Virus record (IMG/VR): IMGVR_UViG_3300025674_000113
Span: 1 to 39,661 of that record
Origin: a virus
Reading direction: 5' to 3' (one strand)
DNA: 39,661 bases
In this document: positions 23,409 through 31,584 of the stretch, one piece after another
Layout: the number at the start of each line of letters is the position of its first letter
Numbering within the stretch: the first letter of the stretch is position 1
Notes under the pieces: generated by a model
Databases searched by the model: none
What the model saw: the letters and a program-made list of their open reading frames with translations, nothing else
Told to the model about the DNA's origin: nothing
Position numbers and translations under genes: made by a program

Positions 23409-23418
23409 TTAAAACAAT

Positions 23419-24501
23419 ATGCCAAGAGGAAAAACTAAAAAGTCTCTATCGGAGGCGGTCTCCTCTGAAATTAAAGCAAACTTCAATTTAGATAGCTTTA
23501 AGAATAAGAAGGGGCTTACATCAAAAGCTAAATTTAAAGAGCAAACCTGGATTCCACTTTCGGAAGCATACCAAGAAGTTACTTCGGTACCAGGTATTCC
23601 TCAAGGCCATATTGTATTGCTTCGTGGGCATTCTGATACAGGTAAAACTACTGCCTTACTAGAGGCAGCTGTATCAGCCCAGAAGCGAGGTATTCTACCA
23701 GTATTCATCATCACAGAGATGAAATGGAACTGGGAACATGCCGTTCAAATGGGACTTGAGGTGAATGAAGTTATAGATGAAAAAACTGGAGAAATCCTAG
23801 ACTATAATGGTCAATTTATCTACACTGACCGTGAAAGTATTAATTCAATTGAAGACGTAGCTGGTTTTATTTTAGATCTAATTGATGAGCAAAAGAAAGG
23901 TAATCTACCTTATGATTTGCTTTTCTTGTGGGATTCAATTGGTTCTGTTCCTTGTGAAATGTCTATTAAGTCAAACAAGAACAATAACGAATGGAACGCA
24001 GGTGCTATGTCAACTCAATTTGGTAACAACGTAAATCAACGTATTGTATTGTCTCGTAAGGAAAGTAGCCCATACACCAATACCCTTGTGTGTATTAATA
24101 AGGTATGGACTCTAAAACCGGAATCTCCAATGGGGCAACCCAAGTTGATGAATAAGGGAGGATACGCTATGTGGTTTGATTCAACGTTTGTTGTAACCTT
24201 TGGTAATGTTATGTCTGCAGGTACATCTAAAATTAAAGCAATTAAAGATGGCAAGCAGGTAGAATTTGCCAAGCGTGTAAACATTCAAATTGATAAAAAT
24301 CACATTAATGGTGTTACTACTAGAGGTAAAATTGTAATGACACCTCACGGGTTTATTTTAGATAATGATAAAGCTTTAAAAGCTTATAAAGATGATCATG
24401 GTGATGCTTGGAAAAGCATTTTAGGGGGTGTAGATTTCAATATAATCGAAGAAGATCAAGATTATACTGACATTGAAGCCCACACTGCCGAACCACAATA
24501 A
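23419..24501 (+). CDS. uvsX: UvsX-like RecA-family recombinase
   Basis: A 360-residue RecA/UvsX ATPase. It has the Walker A loop GHSDTGKTT (residues 70-78), a TEMKWNWEH segment corresponding to the UvsX catalytic-Glu region, and a Walker B-like LLFLWDSIGSVP. NEWNAGAMSTQFGNNVNQRI is typical of the DNA-binding loop area, and the domain continues with GYAMWFDSTFVVTF. It forms filaments on gp32-coated DNA and drives strand exchange and recombination-dependent replication. The C-terminus is acidic, as in other UvsX proteins. The gene sits 10 bases after the SSB gene and 3 bases before the flap nuclease. Confidence 0.92.
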   Translation: MPRGKTKKSLSEAVSSEIKANFNLDSFKNKKGLTSKAKFKEQTWIPLSEAYQEVTSVPGIPQGHIVLLRGHSDTGKTTALLEAAVSAQKRGILPVFIITEMKWNWEHAVQMGLEVNEVIDEKTGEILDYNGQFIYTDRESINSIEDVAGFILDLIDEQKKGNLPYDLLFLWDSIGSVPCEMSIKSNKNNNEWNAGAMSTQFGNNVNQRIVLSRKESSPYTNTLVCINKVWTLKPESPMGQPKLMNKGGYAMWFDSTFVVTFGNVMSAGTSKIKAIKDGKQVEFAKRVNIQIDKNHINGVTTRGKIVMTPHGFILDNDKALKAYKDDHGDAWKSILGGVDFNIIEEDQDYTDIEAHTAEPQ

Positions 24502-24504
24502 AAT

Positions 24505-25536
24505 ATGAAAAAGAAAGATTTACTTAAGCTCCTTGATAACCTTGATGAGCAGGGAGAAGAGACTGTAGAAGGACAAAGAATATTAATGATAGATGGTTTG
24601 AATCTATTCTTTAGAAACTTTGCAATGCTCAATATGGTAAACCCTGATGGTGTTCACGTTGGGGGGTTGGGTGGATTCTTTCGTTCACTGGGTGCTCTAA
24701 TACGTCAAATTGATCCAACTAGTGTTTATGTAGTATTCGATGGGGCAGGTTCGGCTAATAACCGTAAAAACCTGCTCCCCGAATACAAATCAGGTAGAAA
24801 CCTACAACGCATTACTAATTGGGAAGTATTTGACACTCATGAAGACGAAGATGATGCTAAAGTAGATCAAATTGTTCGTATTATTCAATATCTAAAAACT
24901 TTACCTGTTAAGACTGTATCTATAGATAAAGTAGAAGCAGACGATATTATTGCTCATTTATGTACTGTATTACCTGAACAAGAAAAAGATAAAGTATTTA
25001 TCGTTTCTTCAGATAAGGATTTTATACAATTAGTAAATAAAAATGTAATTGTATATAGACCTATGGAGAAAGAATTCTATACAGAAGATACAGTTAAAGA
25101 AAAGTATAATATGTCTCCTTCTAATTTTATCATTTATAAAACACTTATGGGTGATAATTCTGATAAAGTTAAAGGGATTAAGGGTTTAGGTGAAAAAAAG
25201 TTATATAAATTATTTCCTGAATTACAGGAAAGAGATTTAACGTTAGATGATGTTTATAACATTTGTGAAGGTAAATTCAAAGAACACGTAATTTATGCTC
25301 GAATTATTCAAGATATTGATTCATTAGAGAAAAATTATAAGATTATGGATTTATCAAATCCTATGTTAGATGAAAATGATAAAAATTATCTAAATCAGAT
25401 TGTTAAATCAAAAGAATTAAATTATGTTCCTAACCAGTTTATAACATTCTATAACGAAGATAAGTTAGGTGGAATGATTAGGAATGTAGAGTTTTGGATT
25501 AAAGATGTTTTTGAAAAATTAAGTTATAATAAATGA
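24505..25536 (+). CDS. rnh: 5'-3' flap exonuclease / RNase H (T4 Rnh-like)
   Basis: A 343-residue PIN-like nuclease of the FEN family. Acidic metal-binding motifs appear in order: MIDGLNLFFRN, YVVFDGAGSANNRKNLLPEY, KVEADDIIAHLC, FIVSSDKDFIQLV and LMGDNSDKVKGIKGLG, the last with the helix-hairpin-helix. T4 Rnh removes RNA primers and flaps on the lagging strand. This stand-alone gene complements a polymerase A that lacks the 5' nuclease domain found in bacterial Pol I. The stop codon overlaps the helicase start (ATGA at 25533-25536). Confidence 0.9.
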   Translation: MKKKDLLKLLDNLDEQGEETVEGQRILMIDGLNLFFRNFAMLNMVNPDGVHVGGLGGFFRSLGALIRQIDPTSVYVVFDGAGSANNRKNLLPEYKSGRNLQRITNWEVFDTHEDEDDAKVDQIVRIIQYLKTLPVKTVSIDKVEADDIIAHLCTVLPEQEKDKVFIVSSDKDFIQLVNKNVIVYRPMEKEFYTEDTVKEKYNMSPSNFIIYKTLMGDNSDKVKGIKGLGEKKLYKLFPELQERDLTLDDVYNICEGKFKEHVIYARIIQDIDSLEKNYKIMDLSNPMLDENDKNYLNQIVKSKELNYVPNQFITFYNEDKLGGMIRNVEFWIKDVFEKLSYNK

Positions 25537-26900
25537 CACTAATAAATTTAAATCAGTATGGTACAGCATTCCAAATAAAAGTAATATCAGCATTATTAAC
25601 TCATAAAGAGTTTTTAACAAACATTCATGATATTATTAGTGAGGAATACTGGGATAACCAAGCACATAAATGGATTATAAAAGAAATCCTAAAATATTAC
25701 GATAAGTATCATACTACACCTTCAATGGATATTCTAAAAGTAGAATTAAAGAAGGTAACTAATGAAGTGCTTAAAGTTTCTATTAGAGAACAACTTAGAG
25801 AAGCATATGAGGCCTCAGATGAAGATTTAGAGTATGTACGAGAAGAATTTTCAACATTTTGTAAAAACCAACAACTAAAACAAGCACTTTTAAGTAGTGT
25901 TGATTTGTTAAAAGCTGGTGATTATGATTCAATTAAATCAATGGTTGAAAATGCTTTAAAAGCTGGACAAGATAAAAATGTTGGACATGAATATAATAAA
26001 GATGTTGAATCGAGGTATAGAGAAGATCACAGGTCAACTATACCAACTCCTTGGGAACGAATCAATGACCTACTACAAGGTGGATTGGGAAATGGAGATT
26101 TTGGTCTCATATTTGGTAATCCAGGAGGTGGTAAATCGTGGTCTTTAGTAGCATTAGGAGGATATGCTGTTCGTTTAGGTTTTAATGTAGTACATTATAC
26201 TTTAGAATTAGGAGAAGCATATGTAGGTCGTAGATATGATGCTTTCTTTGCTAAAATCCCAGTAGATAAAATTACTCAAAACCGAAGTAAAATTGAAGAA
26301 ATTGTTCCTGAATTACCTGGTGAATTAATTATTAAAGAATTCCCTACAGGTAAAGCAACAATTAACACAGTTGAATCACATATTAAAAAAATAACTGACT
26401 TAGGTATGAAGCCTGATTTAGTAATTATTGATTATGTTGATCTTCTTTCAACAAGAAAGCGTACTGCGGACCGTAAAGGAGAAATAGATGATATTTATAT
26501 TAGCACTAAAGGGCTTGCTCGAGAATTAAATATTCCTGTTTGGAGTGTTTCCCAAGTAAACCGTGCAGGTGCAAAAGATGATATTGTAGAAGGAGATAAA
26601 GCTGCAGGGTCGTATGATAAAATTATGATCACTGATGTATGTATTTCCCTCTCAAGAAAACGAAAAGATAAAGTTAACGGAACAGGTAGATTTCATATTA
26701 TGAAGAACAGATACGGAATGGATGGTTTAACCTTTGGTGTAAAAGCCGATACATCTACAGGCCATTTCGAAGTTCACGATTACGACCCAGATGAAGAGTT
26801 CGAAGCTGAAACTACTAGTCCTAACTCTAATAGTTACGATAATTTTGATACATTTGATAAACAAATGTTAAAAAACAAGTTTTTCGAACTAAATTCCTAA
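25533..26900 (+). CDS. Replicative DNA helicase, DnaB/gp41 family
   Basis: A 455-residue protein with the two-part layout of DnaB and T4 gp41. The N-terminal helical domain (residues 10-150) includes LLTHKEFLTNIHDIISEEYW. The C-terminal RecA-like motor has PTPWERINDLLQGGLGNGDF, Walker A GNPGGGKSW (from residue 195), HYTLELGEAYVGRRYDA, Walker B PDLVIIDYVDLL, and VWSVSQVNRAGA. It unwinds DNA as a hexamer at the fork. Unlike T4, where other genes intervene, it directly follows the flap nuclease and overlaps it by four bases. No separate primase gene is visible in the window. Confidence 0.92.
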   Translation: MTLINLNQYGTAFQIKVISALLTHKEFLTNIHDIISEEYWDNQAHKWIIKEILKYYDKYHTTPSMDILKVELKKVTNEVLKVSIREQLREAYEASDEDLEYVREEFSTFCKNQQLKQALLSSVDLLKAGDYDSIKSMVENALKAGQDKNVGHEYNKDVESRYREDHRSTIPTPWERINDLLQGGLGNGDFGLIFGNPGGGKSWSLVALGGYAVRLGFNVVHYTLELGEAYVGRRYDAFFAKIPVDKITQNRSKIEEIVPELPGELIIKEFPTGKATINTVESHIKKITDLGMKPDLVIIDYVDLLSTRKRTADRKGEIDDIYISTKGLARELNIPVWSVSQVNRAGAKDDIVEGDKAAGSYDKIMITDVCISLSRKRKDKVNGTGRFHIMKNRYGMDGLTFGVKADTSTGHFEVHDYDPDEEFEAETTSPNSNSYDNFDTFDKQMLKNKFFELNS

Positions 26901-26919
26901 CTTTTTATTAAAAAATTAA

Positions 26920-27906
26920 ATGGCAAAGAAAAAATCTTTATTGCAAGAACGTATTGTTTACAAACCTTTTGAGTATCCAAAAGCTCATGAGTATTGGATG
27001 AAACAACAACAAGCACACTGGCTTCACACAGAGGTGCCTATGATGAGTGATGTTAATGATTGGAAACAGAATTTAACTGAAACCGAAAAAAATATTATAG
27101 GTTCTATATTAAAAGGATTTGCTCAAACCGAAACAATTGTTAATGATTATTGGTCAGGATTAGTAACAAAGTGGTTTAGAAAACCAGAAGTTATAATGAT
27201 GGCTACAACATTCGGCGCATTTGAAACAATTCACGCTGAAGCTTATTCACTATTAAATGAAGAACTTGGACTTGATGATTTCTCGGAGTTTTTGGAAGAT
27301 GAGACTACGATGGCTAAAATTGAAAACCTTATGTCTGTTAGGGATAGTTTTAATGATGAGAAAGACTGGCACGAGATTGCTAAGTCACTCGCTATATTCT
27401 CAGCATTTACCGAGGGAGTTAATTTATTCTCTTCCTTCGCCATTCTCTTATCTTTCAAAATGCGAAACAAGCTTAAGGGAGTGGGTCAAATTGTTGAATG
27501 GTCTATTAGAGACGAATCAATGCACTCAGATGCAGGATGTTGGTTATTTAGAACACTTATCGAGGAAAATCCTGAACTCAAGACACCAGAACTTGAAGCA
27601 GCAATAAATGAGGCAGCTTTACTTTCATTAAAACTTGAATTAGATTTTATTGATAAAGTATATGGATTAGGAGATTTAGAAGGTTGTAACAAATATGATT
27701 TGCAACATTTCATTAAAAATAGAGTAAATACTAAATTAGCAGATTTAGGTTATAAACCTATTGTTGGTGATGTTGATATGACAGCTATAAATAGAATGAA
27801 ATGGTTTGATCATCTATCAGCTGGGAAACAACATACAGATTTCTTTGCAAACCGAGTAACTAACTATTCAAAAGGCCACTTACAGTGGGATGAAAGCATT
27901 TTTTAA
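26920..27906 (+). CDS. nrdB: Class I ribonucleotide reductase, beta subunit NrdB
   Basis: A 328-residue R2 subunit. The metal ligands are all visible: Glu71 (in QTETIVNDYW, an Asp in E. coli), Glu102 and His105 in FETIHAEAY, Glu165 in TEGVNLF, and Glu199 and His202 in RDESMHSDAG, with the same spacings as the E. coli enzyme. Tyr109 is four residues after His105, matching the radical-carrying Tyr122. The C-terminal SKGHLQWDESIF is the tail that docks on NrdA. It supplies the radical for making dNTPs. The start follows a short A/T-rich gap after the helicase. Confidence 0.95.
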   Translation: MAKKKSLLQERIVYKPFEYPKAHEYWMKQQQAHWLHTEVPMMSDVNDWKQNLTETEKNIIGSILKGFAQTETIVNDYWSGLVTKWFRKPEVIMMATTFGAFETIHAEAYSLLNEELGLDDFSEFLEDETTMAKIENLMSVRDSFNDEKDWHEIAKSLAIFSAFTEGVNLFSSFAILLSFKMRNKLKGVGQIVEWSIRDESMHSDAGCWLFRTLIEENPELKTPELEAAINEAALLSLKLELDFIDKVYGLGDLEGCNKYDLQHFIKNRVNTKLADLGYKPIVGDVDMTAINRMKWFDHLSAGKQHTDFFANRVTNYSKGHLQWDESIF

Positions 27907-27908
27907 TT

Positions 27909-29618
27909 ATGGATAACAATTTAATAGCAGACTATACCCAGTGGGAAAGAGGTAAAGATTTCCCTGAATTTTTTGATGATGTAGCTTTATCTACAATCTC
28001 TAAAGGTTATTTACTCCCAGGGGAAACACCCCGAAAGGCATACAAACGAGTTGCTCATGCTGTAGCAATGCGTTTGAATCGTCCTGATTTGGAAAATAAA
28101 TTTTTTAAATATATTTGGAATGGTTGGATTGGTTTGGCTAGCCCTGTTCTTAGCAATACTGGCACTGACAGGGGTTTACCTATTTCTTGTTTTGGCATCG
28201 ATACACCAGACTCAATTAGAGGTATCGGACTTACTAATGCTGAACTTATGCGACTCACGTCCTATGGCGGAGGAGTTGGTATCTCATTATCAAAAATTAG
28301 AGGTAGAGGAACACAGATTAGAGGAAACGGAAAATCAGAAGGTGTAGTGCCTTGGGCTAAAATCTATGATTCAACTATTATTGCTACTAACCAAGGTTCA
28401 GTACGTAGGGGAGCAGCATCAGTAAATTTAGATATTAATCACCCTGATATCGAAGAATTTATGCAAATCCGTAGACCTAAAGGGGATCCAAATAGACAAT
28501 GTTTGAACTTACACCAATGTGCTGTAGTTGATGATGCATTTATGCGTAGATTAAACGATAGAGATCCTGAGGCAATGAAGTTATGGCTTGAGATTCTTAA
28601 ATCGCGTGTAGAAACTGGAGAACCATATATTATGTTTAAGGATAATGTTAATAAAGCAAATCCTTTAGCTTATATGATGAATAATCTTGATGTAAGCATG
28701 ACTAATATTTGTACTGAAATTACACTACATACAGATGAAGAACATAGTTTTATTTGTTGTTTATCTTCACTTAACTTAGCTAAGTATGATGAATGGAAAA
28801 ACACAGATGTTGTAGAAACTGCAATTTATTTCCTTGATGGTGTAATGGAAGAATTCATTGAAAAAACTAATGGTAAAGAATCAATGGTTCGTACCCACAG
28901 ACATGCTAAAAAGGGTAGAGCATTAGGTTTAGGTGTAATGGGTTGGCATACATTTCTCCAACAAAAAGGATTACCATTTAATTCTATTTCATCTACAGCT
29001 TGGACTCATACGATTTTTAGTGATATTAAAACCAAAGCAGAAGCAGCATCACGTAAATTAGCTGAAGAATATGGTGAGCCACTTTGGTGTAGAGGTACAG
29101 GTATGAGAAATACACACCTATTAGCTATTGCCCCTACAGTTTCAAACTCACGTATTAATTCTTGTTCAGCAGGGATTGAACCACAACCAGCTAACATTTA
29201 CACGTTTAATGGTGCTAAAGGTACTTTTATTGTTAAAAATCCTGAATTGGAAAAAGTTCTAATTGAAAAAGGACATAACACTGATAAAGTATGGGATCAA
29301 ATTCTTGCTGATGGAGGTTCTGTAATAAATCTTCCTCATGAAGTATTAAGTGAAGAGGAAAAAGAAGTATTTTTAACATTCGCTGAAATTAATCAATTAG
29401 GTCTAGTTCAACAAGCAGCAGTTAGACAAAAATATATTGATCAAACTCAATCACTTAATTTAGCATTTGCTCCTACTGATTCACCAAAATGGATTAACCA
29501 AGTACATATGGAAGGATGGAGATTAGGTATTAAAACCCTTTACTATTTACGTACAGATTCAGTAATTAAAGGTGATCTCGGTTCAAGAACTGTAGATTGT
29601 GTATCTTGCGAAGGATAA
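27909..29618 (+). CDS. nrdA: Class I ribonucleotide reductase, alpha subunit NrdA (no ATP-cone)
   Basis: A 569-residue catalytic subunit, two bases after nrdB. Active-site residues are present: Cys94 (LPISCFGID), Asn266, Cys268 and Glu270 (TNICTEI), the second redox Cys in FICCLSSLNLA (Cys284), the tyrosine pair 545-546 (LYYLRTDS), and a C-terminal Cys pair in DCVSCEG that is re-reduced by thioredoxin or glutaredoxin. The protein starts close to the catalytic barrel, so the N-terminal ATP-cone that gives dATP feedback inhibition is missing. It is accordingly shorter than typical NrdA (700 residues or more). Such loss would allow unrestrained dNTP synthesis. Confidence 0.94.
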   Translation: MDNNLIADYTQWERGKDFPEFFDDVALSTISKGYLLPGETPRKAYKRVAHAVAMRLNRPDLENKFFKYIWNGWIGLASPVLSNTGTDRGLPISCFGIDTPDSIRGIGLTNAELMRLTSYGGGVGISLSKIRGRGTQIRGNGKSEGVVPWAKIYDSTIIATNQGSVRRGAASVNLDINHPDIEEFMQIRRPKGDPNRQCLNLHQCAVVDDAFMRRLNDRDPEAMKLWLEILKSRVETGEPYIMFKDNVNKANPLAYMMNNLDVSMTNICTEITLHTDEEHSFICCLSSLNLAKYDEWKNTDVVETAIYFLDGVMEEFIEKTNGKESMVRTHRHAKKGRALGLGVMGWHTFLQQKGLPFNSISSTAWTHTIFSDIKTKAEAASRKLAEEYGEPLWCRGTGMRNTHLLAIAPTVSNSRINSCSAGIEPQPANIYTFNGAKGTFIVKNPELEKVLIEKGHNTDKVWDQILADGGSVINLPHEVLSEEEKEVFLTFAEINQLGLVQQAAVRQKYIDQTQSLNLAFAPTDSPKWINQVHMEGWRLGIKTLYYLRTDSVIKGDLGSRTVDCVSCEG

Positions 29619-29627
29619 CTATATGTA
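29597..29627 (+). promoter_or_regulatory. Bacteroidota-type promoter before small membrane protein gene
   Basis: TTG at 29597-29599, 20 bases, TATATGTA at 29620-29627, partly inside the end of nrdA. The next ATG is 23 bases downstream. Confidence 0.45.
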
Positions 29628-29650
29628 TAACTACATTAAAATAACCTATT

Positions 29651-29863
29651 ATGAAAAATGTATTAAATTTTATTAAGAAAATCTTTACAATTGTTAAAGA
29701 TTGGATCGTAGCTAACGGAATCGAAGGAGTTTTAGGACTCATTGCAGGTTTAATTTTATGGGCATTTGGCTATAAAATTTATGCTGGATTCGCATTTGGT
29801 GTATTTGCTACTCGAAACTGGGATTTGTTAAAATCTTGGGTAAAAGGTTTACTAGGAAAGTAA
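29651..29863 (+). CDS. Small membrane protein
   Basis: A 70-residue protein with an amphipathic N-terminus (NFIKKIFTIVKDWIVANG), a hydrophobic segment at about residues 27-55 (VLGLIAGLILWAFGYKIYAG) and a basic C-terminus. It could span the membrane once or form a hairpin. It stands alone between a promoter-like site and a strong terminator, just before the lysis genes, so a holin-like or membrane-modifying role is possible. No family is recognised. Confidence 0.65.
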   Translation: MKNVLNFIKKIFTIVKDWIVANGIEGVLGLIAGLILWAFGYKIYAGFAFGVFATRNWDLLKSWVKGLLGK

Positions 29864-29886
29864 AAAGAAGAAATATGATTTTTAGA

Positions 29887-29915
29887 AAAGGGGATGCAAT
29901 AGCATCCCTTTTTTT
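29887..29915 (+). terminator. Intrinsic terminator before lysis genes
   Basis: A GGGATGC/GCATCCC stem (29891-29897 with 29902-29908) closes an AATA loop. It is followed by seven T and preceded by matching A residues that can extend the stem. It ends the unit containing the 70-residue membrane protein. Confidence 0.9.
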
Positions 29916-29925
29916 GTATTTATAA
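29913..29925 (+). promoter_or_regulatory. Late-type promoter-like motif (TTTGTATTTATAA)
   Basis: Shares the TATTTATAA core with the tail-gene motifs and starts inside the T tract of the terminator, 28 bases before the ATG at 29954. No -33 TTG at a spacing of 20. Confidence 0.4.
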
Positions 29926-29953
29926 CAAAACGTTTCACCTAATAGTTTCCCTA

Positions 29954-30208
29954 ATGAATTTTATTAAAAACAAACTTATGGCATTTAAAGACATATTTAA
30001 AGATGATAATTCCATTAACGAAAAAAATGTTGTTGGATTTGCTTCATTTGTAGTAATGTTTTTGTTTGCCATTGCAGATATTATAACAGGATTTTTAGGG
30101 AAAGATTTTCCAATCCAAGAATTTATTTATAATTCATTTGTTATTATTACTCTAGGTTCATTTGGTATTGATGGTATTACAAAAATTTTTAGTAAAAGAG
30201 AAGAATAA
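29954..30208 (+). CDS. Small two-segment membrane protein, possible holin or antiholin
   Basis: An 84-residue protein with two hydrophobic segments, about residues 26-48 (VVGFASFVVMFLFAIADIIT) and 56-76 (FIYNSFVIITLGSFGIDGIT), and a charged, basic end KIFSKREE. Size, topology and position two bases before the endolysin gene fit a holin or a holin regulator. A second in-frame ATG at 29978 would remove eight residues; dual starts of this kind occur in holin genes, but that is only suggestive here. Confidence 0.65.
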   Translation: MNFIKNKLMAFKDIFKDDNSINEKNVVGFASFVVMFLFAIADIITGFLGKDFPIQEFIYNSFVIITLGSFGIDGITKIFSKREE

Positions 30209-30210
30209 TT

Positions 30211-31092
30211 ATGGTATTAAAAATAGGTTCACGAGGTAAAGAAGTAAAAGAATTACAAGAGTTTCTAAATATTGGTAACGATGGTATCTTTGGAAAAGGT
30301 ACTGAAAAAGCAGTTAAAAGTTGGCAATCTAAAAATGGGTTAACCGCTGATGGTATTGTAGGTCCTGCTACATGGGATGTAATGGGGTTAGCCACTACAG
30401 ATGCCTCTGAAAAAGTTTATACAACAGATAATGGTTTAGTAATTAATAGACATTTCCTCCCAGTAGGCGAATATAAACAAGGTCCTATTAATGCTGAATG
30501 GTTATTTTTGCACCACACAGCAGGTTGGCACAATCCATACAAAACAATTGATAATTGGGGTAGAGATTCAAGGGGTGCAGTAGCTACAGAATTCGTATTA
30601 GGAGGTCCTTCAGTAAAAGGAAATGATGATAAGTACGATGGGGAAATGGTACAAGCATTCCCAGAAGGAAATTATGGTTGGCATTTAGGTAAAAATGGCT
30701 CCCAGAAAATGCATATAAATTCAGTTGGTATTGAAGTATGCAATTTTGGTTATGTTGTGAATGGTAAAACTTATGCAGGTACTACAATTGTAGATTCACA
30801 GATTGTAGAATTATCAAAAGAATTTAGAGGATACAAATTATGGCATCGTTATTCAGATGCCCAAATTGAAGCTTTACATAAATGGATTTTATGGATTGCT
30901 GAAAGGGATAATATTGATGTAAGAGCTGGTTTACCTGCTCTAATTAAAGAAAAAGGTGCTGACGCATTCGAATTTAATGAAGATGCATACTATGGTAGAA
31001 TAAAAGGTCTATGGACTCACACTAACACTAGAAAAGATAAAGTAGATATGTTTCCACAACAAGAGTTGCTAGATATGTTAATAACATTATAA
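30211..31092 (+). CDS. Endolysin: peptidoglycan-binding domain + N-acetylmuramoyl-L-alanine amidase
   Basis: A 293-residue lysis enzyme. Residues 3-68 are a PG_binding_1 domain (GSRGKEVKELQEFLNIGNDG, then TADGIVGPATWDVMGL). From about residue 90 an Amidase_2-type domain follows, with EWLFLHHTAGW (His101-His102), AVATEFVLGG, EGNYGWHLGKNGSQKMHINS and VGIEVCNFG, containing the expected zinc-ligand and active-site His residues. It cleaves the bond between MurNAc and L-Ala to release progeny. There is no signal peptide, so export depends on a holin. Membrane-protein genes lie two bases before and three bases after it. Confidence 0.93.
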   Translation: MVLKIGSRGKEVKELQEFLNIGNDGIFGKGTEKAVKSWQSKNGLTADGIVGPATWDVMGLATTDASEKVYTTDNGLVINRHFLPVGEYKQGPINAEWLFLHHTAGWHNPYKTIDNWGRDSRGAVATEFVLGGPSVKGNDDKYDGEMVQAFPEGNYGWHLGKNGSQKMHINSVGIEVCNFGYVVNGKTYAGTTIVDSQIVELSKEFRGYKLWHRYSDAQIEALHKWILWIAERDNIDVRAGLPALIKEKGADAFEFNEDAYYGRIKGLWTHTNTRKDKVDMFPQQELLDMLITL

Positions 31093-31095
31093 ATT

Positions 31096-31518
31096 ATGAT
31101 TAAATCAACTTACATGAAAGCAACAGTAGCTGGAGCAGCATCAATAGGATTCTTTTGTTCCTATTTTATGAATTTAACAATAGCAAATGCAGAACAATAT
31201 CTAGCAGTTGCTGCTGTACTTCTATTAGATGGATTTTTCGGTGTAATAGCTGGAATTAAAAGAGAAGGATTCAAAACATACAAAGCTCTTAAAGTATTAA
31301 AATCATTAGTAACCTGGGAAATAATCCTTACAGTAATATTAATGATTGAAAAAGGATTTATAGGTACAGGATGGTTAAGTGAAACAGTTATCACCCCTTT
31401 TATAGTTTTCCAACTTATGTCAGCCCTTAAAAATGCATCTATGGCAGGTTTTATCAAAAATGAGTTATTAAACATTATTTTAGATAAAATTGATAAACAT
31501 AAGGGTAAAAGAAAATAA
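31096..31518 (+). CDS. Holin, Phage_holin_4 type
   Basis: A 140-residue protein with three or four hydrophobic segments. LLLDGFFGVIAGIKREGFKT followed by KALKVLKSLVTWEIILTVIL matches the pattern of the Phage_holin_4 family, in which a membrane helix with an Asp is followed by a basic loop. The C-terminus is Lys-rich and probably cytoplasmic. Holins form membrane lesions that let the amidase encoded just upstream reach the cell wall. The assignment rests on pattern, adjacency (three-base gap) and topology. Confidence 0.8.
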   Translation: MIKSTYMKATVAGAASIGFFCSYFMNLTIANAEQYLAVAAVLLLDGFFGVIAGIKREGFKTYKALKVLKSLVTWEIILTVILMIEKGFIGTGWLSETVITPFIVFQLMSALKNASMAGFIKNELLNIILDKIDKHKGKRK

Positions 31519-31528
31519 ACAATATAAC

Positions 31529-31561
31529 TTGGTTTTGTAATCAACCTTTTTTATATTTATA
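31529..31561 (+). promoter_or_regulatory. Bacteroidota-type promoter before membrane EF-hand gene
   Basis: TTG at 31529-31531, 20 bases including a T-rich stretch, then TATATTTATA from 31552. The ATG at 31585 lies 23 bases further. Confidence 0.6.
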
Positions 31562-31584
31562 GCTAACATATATTTTAAAAAACT

